From the NCBI RefSeq assembly GCF_001456955.1, contig NZ_KQ758470.1:411905-475904 (forward strand): DNA of 64,000 bases, written 5' to 3'. This document shows positions 28,681-36,579 of this stretch, piece by piece. The translations under genes and the position numbers were made by a program. Source of the stretch: Microbacterium enclense (GTDB lineage: Bacteria; Actinomycetota; Actinomycetes; Actinomycetales; Microbacteriaceae). Within the stretch, counting starts at the first letter, position 1, and every line of letters starts with the position of its first letter. Under the pieces are notes generated by a model that was given only the letters and a program-made list of their open reading frames with translations, was not told the origin of the DNA and did no database searches.

Positions 28681-29036
28681 CACGAGGTCCCCCGCTGGTC
28701 GGCCCGAGCGCTGAGTCGGCGCTGGCGCATCGCCAGGAACAGCGGGAACGTGAAGGCGAACGCGGTGATCCCCGACAGCACGATGTACAGCCACGCGAAC
28801 CGCATGCCGAGCCGCCGTGCCTCGACGATGATGAAGATGCTCCCGGCGATCGCGACGACCAGCAGATCGACCGTGATCGACGACACCGCCGGGCCGCTCG
28901 AGACGAGGTCGCCGACGAAATCGCGCATCTGCACGATCGCGAAGGCGTTGAAGGTCCAGGTGCCCACGAGCCCGGCCACCGCCAGCACGAGGAACGCCAC
29001 GGCTGTCGGTGTCCAGTGACGGCGCAGTTCGCTCAT
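28680..29036 (-). CDS. DUF2834 membrane protein
   Basis: 118 residues with three hydrophobic helices (about 12-31, 54-75, 82-103) and the family stretch VGTWTFNAFAIVQ followed by FAWLYIVLSGITAFAFTFPLFL. Its function is unknown; DUF2834 proteins are small membrane proteins in cyanobacteria and actinobacteria. The ATG at 29036 lies 7 nt after CAGGAT (minus 29049-29044), so it is probably leaderless. A near copy of the GCAAGCCC element (GCTAGCCC, minus 29081-29074) lies exactly 24 nt upstream of that hexamer. Confidence 0.85.
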   Translation of the reverse strand: MSELRRHWTPTAVAFLVLAVAGLVGTWTFNAFAIVQMRDFVGDLVSSGPAVSSITVDLLVVAIAGSIFIIVEARRLGMRFAWLYIVLSGITAFAFTFPLFLAMRQRRLSARADQRGTS

Positions 29037-29043
29037 GCGCCCG

Positions 29044-29083
29044 ATCCTGCCGCAGCCGCGATGTCGGAGGCAGGGGCTAGCGT
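29044..29083. promoter_or_regulatory. Overlapping divergent promoters of DUF2834 and TraR/DksA genes
   Basis: Minus strand: GCTAGCCC (29081-29074), 24 nt, CAGGAT (29049-29044), 7 nt, ATG. Plus strand: TAGCGT (29078-29083), 6 nt, ATG at 29090. The upstream element of one promoter overlaps the -10 of the other, so occupancy of one could block the other. Confidence 0.5.
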
Positions 29084-29089
29084 CGGAGC

Positions 29090-29431
29090 ATGGATGCCGT
29101 CACCGCCACGCGCATGCTCGACGACCGCGAACGCGAGGTCGAGCACCGCCTGAGCCGCTTGCGCGACGACGAGGCCAGTCTGCGGCACGACCGCGCCGAC
29201 GCCACCGCCGACGACGAGCACGATCCCGAGGGATCGACGCTGTCGGGGGAATGGGCGCAGGTCGACGCCCTTCGTCGAGGCGCCGAGAGCGAGCGCGCCG
29301 AGATCCTGGCGGCGCGCGAGCGGGTGGCATCCGGCACCTTCGGCGTCTGCGAGCAGTGCGGTCGGTCGATCGCCGACGAGCGTCTGGAGGCGCGCCCCTT
29401 CGCACGTCGCTGCATCGCGTGTGCGACGTGA
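29090..29431 (+). CDS. TraR/DksA-type zinc finger protein
   Basis: 113 residues. The N-terminal two thirds is a charged coiled-coil hairpin (about 10-80). The C-terminus is the four-cysteine zinc finger CEQCGRSIADERLEARPF followed by CIAC, as in DksA/TraR proteins that enter the secondary channel of RNA polymerase. The ATG follows TAGCGT by 6 nt (leaderless). The targets are unknown; actinobacterial homologues lacking the DksA tip acids may act differently. Confidence 0.88.
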   Translation: MDAVTATRMLDDREREVEHRLSRLRDDEASLRHDRADATADDEHDPEGSTLSGEWAQVDALRRGAESERAEILAARERVASGTFGVCEQCGRSIADERLEARPFARRCIACAT

Positions 29432-29454
29432 TCGCGGGCGCTTAGGCTCAAGGG

Positions 29455-29670
29455 GTGGAACCTCTGCTCATCGCTCTGCTGTTCGCCAACGCCGTCTTCA
29501 ACATCGTCGTGTGGCCACGGTTCTATGTCCGCGTCGCGAAGGACCCCCGGGCGAAGGATGCCGCGGGAAAGCCGACGCCGTTCCTGATCGTGCACACCGT
29601 GCTCATCGCGCTGGCGCTCGTGCTGGCGCTGGCATCGCTGATCGCCGCGATCGCCGCGCTGATCGGGTGA
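29455..29670 (+). CDS. SCO4848-family small membrane protein
   Basis: 71 residues with two hydrophobic helices (about 2-20 and 43-69) separated by the conserved VWPRFYVRVAKDPRAKD loop. The family is widespread in actinobacteria and of unknown function. The start is GTG at 29455; TAGGCT (29443-29448) lies 6 nt upstream, giving a leaderless mRNA separate from the upstream gene. Confidence 0.88.
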   Translation: MEPLLIALLFANAVFNIVVWPRFYVRVAKDPRAKDAAGKPTPFLIVHTVLIALALVLALASLIAAIAALIG

Positions 29671-29753
29671 GTCGGGGTTCCTCGCCGAGGCGCCGCGGGC
29701 CTTTCGGGTCCGCGCCGATGGGCGGAGACGGCACCCCGCGCGGGCGCCGAGGG

Positions 29754-29846
29754 TAGACTCGTGGAGCGGGATCTTCCCGCTGCACGGTGCATCTACCTGC
29801 CCGGTCCGGTAAGGCGGCACGTTCCCCCGCCTCCGGAGACCGAACC
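29754..29846 (+). promoter_or_regulatory. Promoter and structured leader of the MFS gene
   Basis: TAGACT at 29754-29759 would start a leader of about 80 nt. It contains a GCGGGA-TCT-TCCCGC hairpin just after the start site and GGAGA shortly before the ATG. This leader is longer than those of its neighbours. Confidence 0.45.
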
Positions 29847-31094
29847 ATGACATCCCCCGCGCCGCAGCGCGTCGTCGCCCACCGCCCCCTGATCCATCAC
29901 GCCGGCGCGTGGTACTTCCCCGTCGCCTTCGTGGCCCGGTTGCCCTTCGCGATGATGACGGTGGGCGTACTCGCACTGGTCGTCGCGGTGCGGGAGTCCG
30001 TGGCTCTGGGCGGACTGACCTCCGCCGCGGTGGGGATCGGCGTCGTCGTCGCCGGGCCCGTGCTGGGCGACCTCGCCGACCGACACGGACAGTCGCGGGT
30101 GCTCGTGCCCACCGGCATCGCGAACGGTCTGCTGCTCGCTCTCTTCCCGGTCGTCGTGAGTTCCTCCGCCGCCGACGCGGTCGTGCTGGCCGTCGCCGTC
30201 GGGATCGGTCTCACCGGACCGCAGACCGCGGCCATGTCGCGCGCTCGCGTGATGGCGCTCATCGGCGCGCGGGTCGCCCCCGAGCGGCGTGAACGCACGT
30301 TCTCGCGCGCGATGGCGTACGAGTCGGCCGCGGACGAGACGGCCTTCGTCATCGGGCCGTTCGTCGTCGGTGTTCTCGCCGCCGTGATCGCTCCCTGGGC
30401 GCCCATCGCCGCGGCTGCCGCCCTCAGCCTCGTCTTCGTCACCGCCTTCGCCCTGCACCCGACGGGTCGGGTCGTACCGACCGCGTCCACGCGCGGTGAG
30501 CGGGCGCCCGCGCGTGCGTTGCGGCATCCCCGCCTTCTCGTGCTGGTCGTCGCCGTCTTCGGCGTCGGGGCGTTCTTCGGCTCGACACTCACCTCGCTCA
30601 CGGCGTTCATGGCCGCCCAGGGTGCACCCGAAGCCGGTGCGTTGCTGTACGGCGCGATGGGGGTGGGGTCGGCGGTGCTCGCGCTCGCGGTCGCGGTCCT
30701 GCCCGCGGGATTCGCGCTGCGGTGGCGGCTGGTCGTCTTCGCGATGCTGCTGTTCGCCTCGGCGGGAGCGTACTCCGTGGGCGGCTCGGTGCTCACCGTG
30801 ACGGTCGTGCTCTGCCTCATGGGCCTGGGCGTCGGGCCGGCGCTGGTGACCCTGTTCAGCCTCGCCGGCACCCGTGCACCGGCCGGACGCACCGCGACGA
30901 CGATGACGATCCTCGCCTCGGCGCTCACCCTGGCGCAGGCGCTGTCGTCGGCGGTCACGGGAGCCGTCGCCGAGAGCGTGTCGGTGGCGACGGCGATGCT
31001 GTTCCCCGCCGCCGCGGCATCGCTCGTGCTCGCCATGGCGGCGGTGAACGCGTCGCGCGCACGGCGGTGGGACCAGGCCCTGCCCGTGGAGTGA
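29847..31094 (+). CDS. MFS transporter
   Basis: 415 residues with 12 predicted helices in two halves. The loop between helices 2 and 3, GPVLGDLADRHGQSRVLVPTG, matches the MFS signature G-x3-D-R-x-G-R. The conserved arginine helix 4 and MSRARVMALIGARV follow. The substrate is unclear; drug or metabolite efflux is likely from the 12-TM layout. The start is ATG at 29847 after a leader of about 80 nt from TAGACT. Confidence 0.87.
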   Translation: MTSPAPQRVVAHRPLIHHAGAWYFPVAFVARLPFAMMTVGVLALVVAVRESVALGGLTSAAVGIGVVVAGPVLGDLADRHGQSRVLVPTGIANGLLLALFPVVVSSSAADAVVLAVAVGIGLTGPQTAAMSRARVMALIGARVAPERRERTFSRAMAYESAADETAFVIGPFVVGVLAAVIAPWAPIAAAAALSLVFVTAFALHPTGRVVPTASTRGERAPARALRHPRLLVLVVAVFGVGAFFGSTLTSLTAFMAAQGAPEAGALLYGAMGVGSAVLALAVAVLPAGFALRWRLVVFAMLLFASAGAYSVGGSVLTVTVVLCLMGLGVGPALVTLFSLAGTRAPAGRTATTMTILASALTLAQALSSAVTGAVAESVSVATAMLFPAAAASLVLAMAAVNASRARRWDQALPVE

Positions 31095-31124
31095 CGCCCC
31101 CTCCGTCATCCCGTCACCGCGCCG

Positions 31125-31859
31125 TCACGCCCGCGGCAGCGGGTACCGCCGCCGCAGCAGCACGCGCTGCACCAGCGTCCACACCGTCGTCACGGCCAGA
31201 TACAGCGCCGCCGCGAGCGGCACGAAGAGCGCGACCACCGCGGTCGAGAACGGCAGTGCCCCCGTGATCGTCGTCGTCCAGGCGGGTGCCGCCGGATCGA
31301 CCGGCGGCCGCAGCCAGCGGCGCGTGAGCTCGACGGCGAAGACGATCACCGCCACCAGCGAGCCGAAGACGACGAGGATCGTCGCCTCCGCCGTGCCCGA
31401 TGTCAGGGCCGCGACCAGGCTCCGACCCAGCGGAACGCCGAGGAGGTCGTGGGCGAGCAGCGCGTTCGCCTGCCCGCCGACGGTGGGATGCAGGAAGACG
31501 GCGTACAGCAGCCCGACGACAGGGGCCTGCGCGAGGAGGGGCAGACAGCCCGCCGCGGGGGAGACGTTCTCGTCGCGGTACAGCTGCATCGTCTCGCGCT
31601 GAAGGCGTTCGGGATCGTTCCGCCAGCGTTCCCGGAGGACGCGCAGGCGGGGAGCGAGTCGCGCACGCGTTTGTTCGGCGCGCGCCTGCGACACCCCGAC
31701 GGGGACGAGGAGCAGTCGCACGATCAGAGTGACGGCGACGACGGCGACCGCCGCTGCGGTCGACCCGACGAGCGGATCGAGGGCGGCGGTCAGGGCGATC
31801 ATGGCTCGCGTGGCCAGGTCGAGCAGCAGGGTGAGGGGAGGAAAGAGGAAAGGGTCCAC
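31125..31859 (-). CDS. YidC/Oxa1-family membrane protein insertase paralogue
   Basis: 244 residues, shorter than housekeeping YidC and lacking a periplasmic domain. The conserved arginine of the hydrophilic groove is in VAVTLIVRLLLVPVGVSQ. The charged cytoplasmic hairpin (ARLAPRLRVLRERWRNDPERLQRETMQ region) and PAAGCLPLLAQAPVVGLLYAVFL follow. The usual rpmH-rnpA-yidC neighbourhood is absent, so this is a second insertase. The next minus-strand gene upstream encodes DUF6412, a common partner. The start is GTG. Confidence 0.9.
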   Translation of the reverse strand: MDPFLFPPLTLLLDLATRAMIALTAALDPLVGSTAAAVAVVAVTLIVRLLLVPVGVSQARAEQTRARLAPRLRVLRERWRNDPERLQRETMQLYRDENVSPAAGCLPLLAQAPVVGLLYAVFLHPTVGGQANALLAHDLLGVPLGRSLVAALTSGTAEATILVVFGSLVAVIVFAVELTRRWLRPPVDPAAPAWTTTITGALPFSTAVVALFVPLAAALYLAVTTVWTLVQRVLLRRRYPLPRA

Positions 31860-31984
31860 GGGCGTCCATTCGTCACGGCGATCACAGGGCGATCGGTCGC
31901 GGGGCGCGAGAAGTCGACGCGCGGGCGACCGGCGTCGCCTGCCGAGAACGCCGATGGATGCCGCGAGGCGGCGGGACGGTACGG

Positions 31985-32263
31985 TCAGGCGACGCGGATC
32001 GACAGACCCGGAGCGCGCGGGCGTGGGTGGCCGGACGCATCGGGGTCGCTCTGGGCGAGCGGGGCCGACGGGTCGATGGGCCGCGGCGACGGCGGCGCGA
32101 TGCCGGCGCCGAGAGCGGGCACGAGGGTGAGGACGACGACGGTCGCGGCGACCACCGCCGCGGCCAGTGCCATCGCGAGCAGCGGCGCACCTCCACCGGG
32201 AGTGAGAGCGAGCTCGGTCGCGGCCAGCAGCAGGTTGAGCATGCCGATGAGTGATGCGATCAC
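31985..32263 (-). CDS. DUF6412 small membrane protein
   Basis: 92 residues with two hydrophobic segments (about 5-20 and 27-53) and a proline-rich tail, DPDASGHPRPRAPGLSIRVA. This tail is the recognisable mark of DUF6412 proteins encoded beside YidC paralogues in actinobacteria. It lies 125 bp upstream of the insertase gene, so co-transcription is likely. The function is unknown; it may be a client or helper of the insertase. Confidence 0.78.
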   Translation of the reverse strand: MIASLIGMLNLLLAATELALTPGGGAPLLAMALAAAVVAATVVVLTLVPALGAGIAPPSPRPIDPSAPLAQSDPDASGHPRPRAPGLSIRVA

Positions 32264-32322
32264 GTACTCACCCCCTGCCTCGAGAACCCCACGGTAGCAG
32301 GGCCGCTCGCTACGCTGGGGCC

Positions 32323-32835
32323 ATGACCACCCTCGTGCTCACCGTCGTCGGAGACGATCGTGCCGGCCTGGTGTCGGCGGTCGCCGAGATCGTCCAGACC
32401 CACGGTGGCAACTGGGAGAACAGTGAACTGGCCGAGCTCGCCGGGGCCTTCGCGGGGATCGTCGAGGTCTCGGTCGCGGCCGAACGCGCCGATGCCCTGC
32501 GTGCCGCGCTCGAGGGACTGTCCGCGACCCTCGCCGTCACGGTGCACACGGGGGCGCCCGAGGGAACGGCATCCGCGCCCCACAGCGTCACCCTCGATGT
32601 CGTCGGCAACGACCGCCCGGGCATCGTGCACGACGTCTCCAGCGCCCTGAGTGCCCGCGGCGTGAGCATCGAGCGCATGTCGACGCAGACGACGGATGCC
32701 GCGATGGCCGGCGGACGCCTGTTCGAGGCCTCGATCACCGTCGTCGTCGGTCCCGACGTCGAGGTCGACGACCTCGTCGCCGATCTGGAGCGCATCGCCG
32801 CCGAGATCCAGGTCGACGTCATGTTCGCGGACTGA
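32323..32835 (+). CDS. Double ACT-domain protein (GcvR-like)
   Basis: 170 residues made of two ACT domains: LVLTVVGDDRAGLVSAVAEIVQTHGGNW (about 4-75) and VTLDVVGNDRPGIVHDVSSALSARGVSIERM (about 92-165). The arrangement matches glycine cleavage repressor-like regulators that bind amino acids and partner with other proteins; no DNA-binding domain is present. The start is ATG at 32323, 6 nt after TACGCT (32311-32316), leaderless, in preference to an in-frame codon 24 residues earlier. Confidence 0.9.
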   Translation: MTTLVLTVVGDDRAGLVSAVAEIVQTHGGNWENSELAELAGAFAGIVEVSVAAERADALRAALEGLSATLAVTVHTGAPEGTASAPHSVTLDVVGNDRPGIVHDVSSALSARGVSIERMSTQTTDAAMAGGRLFEASITVVVGPDVEVDDLVADLERIAAEIQVDVMFAD

Positions 32836-32951
32836 ACCCGGCACCCCGACCGGGCGCGGTGCGTCGAATCACGGGCCGACTCGTGACCGACCACCGTCGC
32901 GCCGGCTCAGGGCTGCTGGAGCTGCGCGCGCCGTCCCACGACGCTGCGAGG

Positions 32952-33335
32952 TCAGACCGTGCGCCGACGCCCCGCGAGTCGTGCGACACCCCGCCACCCG
33001 AGCAGCAGCAGTGCGAGGGTGAGGGTCGCCACGATGATGAACGCCACCGCGACGCCCTGGCCGCTCAGGGCTCGGAGGACCATGCCGAGCGCGACCGTGA
33101 TCGCCCACACGGGAAGCCCCGTCCGCACCACGGCCGTCGGGCGGCGCCACGCCCGCGTGACGAGCCAGCCCACGAGGAGGGCCGCGACGAACGGCCACGC
33201 CGTGGTCGCCAGACCCGAACCGAAGGGGCCGAGCACATCGCCGTCATGGGTCGCGCGACCGATGGCGGCGAACACGACGACGAGCACGGCGTCGAGCACG
33301 AGGGCGAGGGCGGGGGAGCGGCGCGCGGAGGTCAC
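32952..33335 (-). CDS. DUF3054 membrane protein
   Basis: 127 residues with four hydrophobic helices. The family stretch is LDAVLVVVFAAIGRATHDGDV, then TAWPFVAALLVGWLVTRAWRRP and GVAVAFIIVATLTLALLLLGWR. The function is unknown. The start is GTG at 33335 with GAGAAT 6 nt upstream (minus 33347-33342), again consistent with a leaderless mRNA. It is divergent from the phosphoesterase gene; the two start sites are 54 bp apart. Confidence 0.85.
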   Translation of the reverse strand: MTSARRSPALALVLDAVLVVVFAAIGRATHDGDVLGPFGSGLATTAWPFVAALLVGWLVTRAWRRPTAVVRTGLPVWAITVALGMVLRALSGQGVAVAFIIVATLTLALLLLGWRGVARLAGRRRTV

Positions 33336-33389
33336 CCCTCCATTCTCGCCGCCGGATCCCCCGTGCCCGCTCGTGGGTAGCGTGGACCC

Positions 33390-33893
33390 ATGCCCACGCG
33401 TCTGCTGCTCCTCGCCGACACGCACGTGCCGAAGCGGGCCCGTGCACTCCCCGCGGACGTTCGCCGCATGGCATCCGGAGTCGACCTGATCATTCACGCC
33501 GGCGACTGGGTCGAGGCCACCGTCCTCGACGACCTGAGCGCGCTCGGGCCGGTGCTCGGCGTCTGGGGCAACAACGACGGCGACGACCTGCGCGCCCGGC
33601 TCCCCGAGGTGGCGCGGGCCGACATCGACGGGGTGCGCGTCGCGGTCGTGCACGAGACGGGCGCGGCGACCGGGCGGGAGAAGCGGATGGATGCCGCCTT
33701 CCCCGAGACCGACCTGCTGGTCTTCGGCCACAGCCACATCCCGTGGGATTCGGTGACCCCGGCGGGTCTGCGACTGCTGAACCCCGGTTCGCCCACGGAT
33801 CGACGACGCCAGCCCGCGTGCACGGTGATGACGGCGACCCTCGACGGCGGGGGCGTGCACGATGTCGTGGCGCACGAGGTGTCGCGGGACTGA
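33390..33893 (+). CDS. YfcE/MJ0936-type metallophosphoesterase
   Basis: 167 residues with the calcineurin-like core: LLLLADTHVPKRARAL (Asp, His), IIHAGDWVEATVLDDL (Asp), VWGNNDGDDLRARLPE (Asn), VVHETGAATG (His) and VFGHSHIPWD (His-x-His). It is a cytoplasmic phosphodiesterase of unknown natural substrate. The ATG follows TAGCGT (33378-33383) by 6 nt, so it is leaderless. Confidence 0.9.
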   Translation: MPTRLLLLADTHVPKRARALPADVRRMASGVDLIIHAGDWVEATVLDDLSALGPVLGVWGNNDGDDLRARLPEVARADIDGVRVAVVHETGAATGREKRMDAAFPETDLLVFGHSHIPWDSVTPAGLRLLNPGSPTDRRRQPACTVMTATLDGGGVHDVVAHEVSRD

Positions 33894-33961
33894 CGTCACC
33901 GCCGATGGGGTCGCGCCGCCTCGCGAGAGGGGACGCCCCAGGCCGCGGCATCCGCATACGA

Positions 33962-33995
33962 CGACGGCGCCACCCCGTGAGGGGTGACGCCGTCG
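33962..33995. terminator. Bidirectional terminator between phosphoesterase and desaturase genes
   Basis: A 15-bp stem with one internal mismatch (33962-33976 with 33981-33995) closes a GTGA loop between two convergent genes. Confidence 0.85.
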
Positions 33996-34009
33996 AGACG
34001 AATCGCTCG

Positions 34010-35128
34010 TTACTTCTCGACCGCGAGGTGACGCGATGCGCCGGTCAGCGGGCAGTCGAACGGGTCACGCGCCGCGAGTCCCACGCGGTTGAGGTACTGG
34101 ATGACGATGCCGTAGGAGCGGAACAGCGTCGTCTCGACGTAGGGCACGTCGAGGGTCTGGCAGTGCTCGCGCACGATCACACGGGCACGGCTCAGGTGCG
34201 GACGCGGCATGTTGGGGAACAGGTGGTGCTCGATCTGATAGTTCAGGCCGCCCATGAGCCAGGTGGCCCACCAGCCGCCGCCGATGTTGCGCGAGGTGCG
34301 CACCTGCTTGCTGAAGAAGTCGAGCTTCGCGCCCTCTTCGATCACGGGCATGCCCTTGTGGTTGGGGGCGAACGACGCACCCATGTATACGCCGAACACG
34401 GCGACGGAGACGCCGAAGAACGCGAACGCGAGACCCACGGGAAGGAAGATGAAGATCGGGGCGATGAAGATCGCGTGACGCAGGGCCAGCAGGCCCAGCT
34501 CACCCCAGCGGCCCTTGATGGGCTCGCGCGAGAACAGGTGCCGCAGCGCGAGCACGTACAGGTTGATGCCCTCGAGTGTCAGCAGCGGGAAGAACAGGTA
34601 TCCCTGGCGCTGGGTGATCCAACGCTGGATGCCGCGGGCCTTGGCGGCATCGACGTCGAGGAACGAGATGGTGTCGATCTCGATGTCGGGGTCTTTGCCC
34701 ACGCGGTTGGGGTTGGCGTGGTGACGCGTGTGCTTGGAGGCCCACCAGGAGCGGCTCATACCGACGACGCCGTTGCCGATGAGCAGGCCGAGACGGTCGT
34801 TCGCGGGGCCGGAGGCGAAGATCTGGCGGTGAGCGGCCTCGTGCGCGAGGAAGGCGACCTGGGTGAACAGGATGCCGAGGGCGGCGGCGACGAAGAGCTG
34901 GAACCAGCTGTCGCCGAGCAGGATGAAGCCGGTCACGCAGCCGGCGAAGCCGAGCGTCACGGCCACGCCGACGAGGGCGTAGAAGCCGGGGGTGCGCACC
35001 AGGAGTCCGCTCTCACGGACGACCTGCGACAACTCTGTGTAGGCCTTGGTGATCGGGGGGAACTCTTTGGTGCCGGAGTAGGTCTGTCGAACGGGGCCGA
35101 GACGGGACTCGACGATGGTGGAGGCGAT
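34010..35128 (-). CDS. Membrane fatty acid (acyl-CoA/acyl-lipid) desaturase with apparent ATC start
   Basis: Di-iron desaturase, about 372 residues. The three histidine boxes are HEAAH, HTRHHANPN and QIEHHLFPNMPRPH, with helix pairs before and between them (about 45-85 and 190-235). No ATG, GTG or TTG occurs where the family N-terminus (ESRLGPVRQTYSGTKEFPPI) requires one. The best site is ATC at 35128, 6 nt after a strong GAGGAG. The nearest in-frame ATGs (about 33-41 codons upstream) lie beyond a -10-like TAGGGT, so they would not be on the mRNA. Introduces double bonds into membrane lipids; the cold-shock gene is next door. Confidence 0.88.
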   Translation of the reverse strand: MASTIVESRLGPVRQTYSGTKEFPPITKAYTELSQVVRESGLLVRTPGFYALVGVAVTLGFAGCVTGFILLGDSWFQLFVAAALGILFTQVAFLAHEAAHRQIFASGPANDRLGLLIGNGVVGMSRSWWASKHTRHHANPNRVGKDPDIEIDTISFLDVDAAKARGIQRWITQRQGYLFFPLLTLEGINLYVLALRHLFSREPIKGRWGELGLLALRHAIFIAPIFIFLPVGLAFAFFGVSVAVFGVYMGASFAPNHKGMPVIEEGAKLDFFSKQVRTSRNIGGGWWATWLMGGLNYQIEHHLFPNMPRPHLSRARVIVREHCQTLDVPYVETTLFRSYGIVIQYLNRVGLAARDPFDCPLTGASRHLAVEK

Positions 35129-35134
35129 GGACTG

Positions 35135-35199
35135 CTCCTCGGGTCGGGGGTGACCGTAGTCAGGAGCCGGGGCGACTACCCGGGCTGTGGCCCACCCTA
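35135..35199 (-). promoter_or_regulatory. Promoter and ribosome binding site that decide the desaturase start
   Basis: On the minus strand TAGGGT (35199-35194) is followed about 55 nt later by GAGGAG (35140-35135), then 6 nt, then ATC. A transcript starting near 35187 would exclude all upstream in-frame ATG codons. Confidence 0.5.
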
Positions 35200-35375
35200 C
35201 GTGCCGGTGTATGGGGTCCCCGGCATACATCCACATGTGCAGGAGCCTCACGGCAAACGGTAACCGCGGCGACGCCGTCCGTATCGCTTCCGCGGCGTTG
35301 AGCGTCGCTCGCGCGGGCTCTCACTCGGGAGCATCGCGAGGGAGGAGGGGTGCGGCACCCATCGCCCCGAGAACG

Positions 35376-35419
35376 CCGGAAGCCGGGCCCGACGCGATCG
35401 CGACGAGCCCGGCTTCCGG
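35376..35419 (-). terminator. Terminator of the cold-shock gene
   Basis: A perfect 13-bp stem (35376-35388 with 35407-35419) with an 18-nt loop lies 14 nt after the csp stop codon. Confidence 0.75.
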
Positions 35420-35432
35420 GTTTCAGCGGAGC

Positions 35433-35636
35433 TTAGAGGGGGCGGATGTTCGCCGCCTGCATGCCCTTGGGGCCCTGCTCGGCGTCGAATTCGACCTTCT
35501 GCGCTTCCGTCAGCTCCTTGAAGCCGTTGCCCTGGATCGCGCTGAAGTGCGCGAACAGGTCGGCGGAGCCGTCATCGGGAGCGATGAAGCCGTAGCCCTT
35601 TTCGGAGTTGAACCATTTCACGGTGCCAGTGGCCAT
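35433..35636 (-). CDS. cspA: Cold-shock domain protein
   Basis: 67-residue single OB-fold nucleic acid chaperone. The RNP motifs are KGYGFIAPD and DLFAHFSAI, and the opening [18 protein letters not shown] is classic. It binds single-stranded RNA/DNA. AAGGAAG lies 8 nt before ATG. A 94-codon gene ends 16 nt upstream, so the csp message may be bicistronic rather than having the long untranslated leader of E. coli cspA. Confidence 0.96.
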   Translation of the reverse strand: MATGTVKWFNSEKGYGFIAPDDGSADLFAHFSAIQGNGFKELTEAQKVEFDAEQGPKGMQAANIRPL

Positions 35637-35652
35637 CGTGTTCTTCCTTTAT

Positions 35653-35937
35653 TCATGTTGGGCCGCAGACGCGGCCGTGGGCGCCGCTCCGGCGCGTGCG
35701 GAGCGGACGGGGACGCCGCGAGACCGAGTCGGTACCGCGTACGCGATGCCCGTCGACCGCGGCCTGGGCCGCGTCGACGGACGTGTGGATGCCGAGGTTC
35801 TCGCCGAGCGGACCCTGGGCTTCGAAGCCCGAGGTGGCCGCGCCGACGAAACCGGCATAGTCGGATCCGGCCGTCGCGACGAAGACGTCGAGATCGGCCT
35901 GACGCCACGACAGTGGCGAGGGGTGAAGCAGAGACAC
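35653..35937 (-). CDS. Small hypothetical protein upstream of cspA
   Basis: I recognise no named family. The 94-residue frame reads as a real protein in its first 60 residues (WRQADLDVFVATAGSDYAGF, then PLGENLGIHTSVDAAQAAVD), resembling short beta-alpha proteins seen in Microbacteriaceae. The last 30 residues are Arg-rich. GTG at 35937 has GGAAAG 5 nt upstream (35948-35943), which decides the start against an ATG 36 codons earlier. It ends 16 nt before cspA, implying co-expression. Confidence 0.55.
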   Translation of the reverse strand: MSLLHPSPLSWRQADLDVFVATAGSDYAGFVGAATSGFEAQGPLGENLGIHTSVDAAQAAVDGHRVRGTDSVSRRPRPLRTRRSGAHGRVCGPT

Positions 35938-36165
35938 AGGTACTTTCCGCGAGTGCGACGCGAGGACCGAAGCCGTCGAGCGGGGCACGCGATTGATGAA
36001 GGTGGGTTTGCTGTCGGAAACGGCTCGGCGCCGTGCGCCCGGCATCTCTACGATGAGGCGGGCGTCGATGAAGCAAGTCCCAGAACGAATGCCCTCACGG
36101 TAGCACGGATGTCTGGACAGCGGCGGGGAGTTTCGCCCGGCCGCATCGTGGTCTGCACTGGGGGT

Positions 36166-36492
36166 ATGGCATCCGGGGATCCGAACGAGCACGTCGACGA
36201 CGAACGCTGGCTCGTCATCGACGGAAGGCGCTGGCGGCGCACCGATCCGGCCCTCCCCGACGACCTGGCCGATCGACTGCGCTCGCACCTGGGGCGCGCG
36301 CGCTCGGCGGTCCGCACGGCCAAGCGAGAGGGCGACGATGCGGCGCTCGCGAGCGTCCGGCACCGGGTGGGGCTGGCCAAGGCCGGCCTCGGCGAGCGCG
36401 GGCCGCGGTGGTGGGACGACGAGGTGCCCGCGCGCGTGGCCCGCGCCCGGGCGGCTCTGCACGAGCTCGACCGCCTGGCCCCACCGGGGTGA
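36166..36492 (+). CDS. Conserved actinobacterial hypothetical protein (WLVIDGRRWR type)
   Basis: 108 soluble residues. The conserved opening ERWLVIDGRRWRRTDPALPDDL is followed by a helical, Arg-rich region (LRSHLGRARSAVRTAKREG, LAKAGLGERGPRWWDDE). Homologues are sometimes labelled biopolymer transporter Tol without good reason. No catalytic motif is evident. The basic surface and small size would fit a nucleic-acid-associated protein, but that is only inference. The start at ATG 36166 is chosen for family fit. Confidence 0.78.
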   Translation: MASGDPNEHVDDERWLVIDGRRWRRTDPALPDDLADRLRSHLGRARSAVRTAKREGDDAALASVRHRVGLAKAGLGERGPRWWDDEVPARVARARAALHELDRLAPPG

Positions 36493-36579
36493 ACGAGAGC
36501 AGACGAGGCCGACGACGTCAACACGTAGCGGCGGGCGCGCTCGACGCGGTGGGCTGAAGTCTCCGACGAGAGGAACGCC

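Noticed and set aside
35129..35251. N-terminal extension of the desaturase from an upstream ATG
   Set aside because: The extension is unlike the family, and a -10-like TAGGGT and the Shine-Dalgarno lie inside it.
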